From JAIQFV01 sp041494885 (GTDB lineage: Bacteria; Acidobacteriota; Terriglobia; JAIQFV01), in assembly GCA_041494885.1 (NCBI GenBank), contig JBGQBO010000006.1, positions 101,164 to 165,163 on the forward strand: a DNA stretch of 64,000 nt, written 5' to 3'. Made by a program: the position numbers and the translations under genes. Shown piece after piece: positions 62,825-64,000 of the stretch. How positions within the stretch are numbered: the first letter of the stretch is position 1; each line of letters begins with the position of its first letter. The notes beneath the pieces were generated by a model that saw only the letters and a list, made by a program, of their open reading frames with translations, was not told where the DNA came from and made no database searches.

Positions 62825-62912
62825 AGCGATTCCAGCCTGACCACCCTTCAGAATTACCAATCCCCCAACAAATGTAGTTGATGCATGAAGATTCATAAGA
62901 TTCTTTATCTTA

Positions 62913-62953
62913 GGGTATATTTATTTCAGCTTATCCATACCCTACATTATCGA
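62913..62953. repeat. Conserved inverted-repeat element, copy B
   Basis: GGGTATAT at 62913 and ATACCC at 62937-62942 with TCGA at 62950-62953. Distance from the first box to TCGA is 37 nt in both copies. It lies 0.18 kb before the second secreted gene. Confidence 0.5.
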
Positions 62954-63093
62954 GAAAGTGACCGACTCTCCAACTCAGATCATTGTGGAATCGGTGACTA
63001 TCTCTGGTTCTTGAGGATTCACACGGAGGAGTTATTTGGATCGAAAGGCAATCACAGGATCCAGACCAAAATTCAGGAGAAGAGGAAATTTAC

Positions 63094-64000
63094 ATGAAAA
63101 GAACTTTACGAACACTATGTATGGCAGCAATTCTCTGCTCGTTTGCAACAGTAATGATCCAGGCTCAAACAACATGCCCCGTAGCCCAAATGATTACCCC
63201 AACCAGCGGGTCGACGCTACCAGCAGGTGCAGTCACCTTCACGTGGTGCAATGCAGGCGCCGACTACTTCCTGACGATAGAAAGCGTGGTTGGCGCACAT
63301 GATATTTTCTTTGGCTTCGTCGGGGGTGTAGGCCCCGGCGCCGGTTTCAATACCATAACTCTTGGCCCCGCGTGCTCCCCGACCTCTCCCATCCAGTGCA
63401 TTCCCGCAAAAGGCGAAACCATCCACGTTACATTGGACACGGTGAGAGCTAAGACTATTATCTCCTCCTCCCAATACACTTATGCCGCGGCAAGCTCGGC
63501 TCCCGTCACCCCAGCCATTACGAGCACCGCGGTGGCCAGCCAGACAATGAGTTTCAGCAACAGCATTCAGAACGTCACGCTGACGGCGACGGTCGCGGGA
63601 TCGGCGGTCAACGAAGGAACGATGACCTTCCAGGTGATGGATGGCGCCACCAACATCGGCAGCGCAGTCACCTCGGCCACGTTGACCAACGGCATAGCGA
63701 GTGTGATTTATCCCTTGCCGGCCGGAACCGGAGCAAAGACCTACACAGTCCAGGCCAGCTACTCGGGCGGGCCGAACTTCCAGCCCAGCAGCGGCACCGG
63801 AACCCTGACCATCAACGCCCCCTCGCCAACCGCAGCCCTGACGAGCACCGCCGTCGCGAGCCAAGCCCTGACCTTCAGCAACAGCATTCAGAACGTCACG
63901 CTGACAGCGACGGTCGCGGGAGCTGCCGTGAACCAGGGAACGGTGACCTTCCAGGTGATGGAGGGGGCCAGCAAGATTGGCAACGCGGTCACCTCGGCCA
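63094..64000 (+). CDS. Secreted Ig-like (Big_3-type) repeat protein, cut at window edge
   Basis: Start ATG 63094; the frame is open to the right edge, about 302 residues seen. A signal peptide ends about 25 (MIQAQTT). The N-terminal part (about 27-130) is a separate beta domain with paired cysteines (TTCPVAQM, TWCNAG, PACSPTSPIQC). From about 143 come tandem Ig-like repeats: AITSTAVASQTMSFSNSIQN... VTLTATVAG... GTMTFQVMDGATNIGSAVTSATL. The full repeat is 107 residues (321 nt). No catalytic sign. Family and rough location are clear, the length is unknown. Confidence 0.85.
   Translation, partial: MKRTLRTLCMAAILCSFATVMIQAQTTCPVAQMITPTSGSTLPAGAVTFTWCNAGADYFLTIESVVGAHDIFFGFVGGVGPGAGFNTITLGPACSPTSPIQCIPAKGETIHVTLDTVRAKTIISSSQYTYAAASSAPVTPAITSTAVASQTMSFSNSIQNVTLTATVAGSAVNEGTMTFQVMDGATNIGSAVTSATLTNGIASVIYPLPAGTGAKTYTVQASYSGGPNFQPSSGTGTLTINAPSPTAALTSTAVASQALTFSNSIQNVTLTATVAGAAVNQGTVTFQVMEGASKIGNAVTSA
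63519..64000 (+). repeat. 321-nt tandem repeats in the secreted protein gene
   Basis: The unit starting at 63519 returns at 63840 and runs to the window edge. At the DNA level stretches such as the 20 nt beginning AACAGCATTCAG at about 63559 and 63880 are identical, so the duplication is recent or kept homogeneous by recombination. Confidence 0.85.

Larger units (their letters stand above)
62764..63093. other. Intergenic stretch between the two secreted protein genes
   Basis: It holds the terminator at 62779-62824 and repeat element copy B at 62913-62953. No gene seen. Confidence 0.5.

Noticed and set aside
62885..63097. 70-codon frame before the last gene
   Set aside because: Its similarity to the 59.5-kb frame is limited to the repeat element, and it overlaps the real start of the last gene.

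Overview
The window looks like a chromosomal segment of an Acidobacteriota-type bacterium. The best marker is a PadR regulator followed by three large permeases of the ADOP type (acidobacterial duplicated orphan permease). Each has the family's cytoplasmic N-terminal helical domain and ends in the shared VDPMVALRYE tail. The other genes (GC-rich, many secreted repeat proteins, RND efflux, FmdB zinc ribbons) fit this. The assignment is an inference from gene content, not from a marker-gene search.

Layout. 1-3.3 kb: an M16 zinc-protease pair on the minus strand (one catalytic, one non-catalytic subunit, the latter cut by the window edge), a pterin carbinolamine dehydratase and an FmdB zinc ribbon. 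3.5-6.6 kb: histidine catabolism (hutI and a fused formiminotransferase-cyclodeaminase). 6.8-11.3 kb: a plus-strand run with a small membrane protein, an AMIN/Amidase_3 cell-wall amidase, a GerMN lipoprotein-like protein, rph, rdgB and tRNA-Pro(TGG). 11.6-14.4 kb: small accessory genes (DinB/maleylpyruvate-isomerase-like, DHFR-like, SRPBCC, SnoaL-like); the DHFR-like gene is bounded by integron-like core motifs. 14.7-23.8 kb: a tiny membrane ORF, PadR with two operator-like palindromes, and three ADOPs. 23.9-28.2 kb: a recombinase-domain-like protein, a small protein behind a textbook sigma-54 promoter, and a secreted DUF11/BACON protein. 28.4-33.8 kb: a UDP-sugar dehydrogenase, a LysR regulator and a divergent 2-oxoacid:ferredoxin oxidoreductase (korAB) ending in a strong terminator. 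34-43 kb: a mostly minus-strand run of GDSL esterase, TPR protein, QueC-like protein, methyltransferase, glycosyltransferase, MmcQ/YjbR-like protein, amidohydrolase and PLP decarboxylase. 43.2-49.2 kb: a complete tripartite RND efflux operon (TolC, membrane fusion lipoprotein, HAE1-type pump). 49.2-57.1 kb: a redox and envelope-stress neighbourhood with two OsmC proteins, two zf-HC2 anti-sigma-like proteins, an ECF sigma factor, a Met/His/Cys-rich exported protein, DUF2892, FmdB, thioredoxin, a secreted M18 aminopeptidase, an SDR and thiol peroxidase. 57.4-59.3 kb: a hypothetical gene and a single-ring ClpA/B-D2-like AAA+ ATPase behind a second sigma-54 promoter. 60.3-64 kb: two large secreted Ig-repeat proteins, the last cut by the edge.

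The most interesting signal is a candidate selenoprotein gene at 53257-53436. A 28-residue membrane helix ends at an in-frame UGA. Reading through it gives a 59-residue protein with a U-x4-C pair, whose stop overlaps the thioredoxin start as ATGA. A perfect 6-bp hairpin with a GGUCA loop lies 22 nt after the UGA, as expected of a bacterial SECIS element. Other leads are two well-formed sigma-54 promoters, paired PadR operators, a conserved inverted-repeat element upstream of both secreted Ig-repeat genes, and intergenic inverted repeats.
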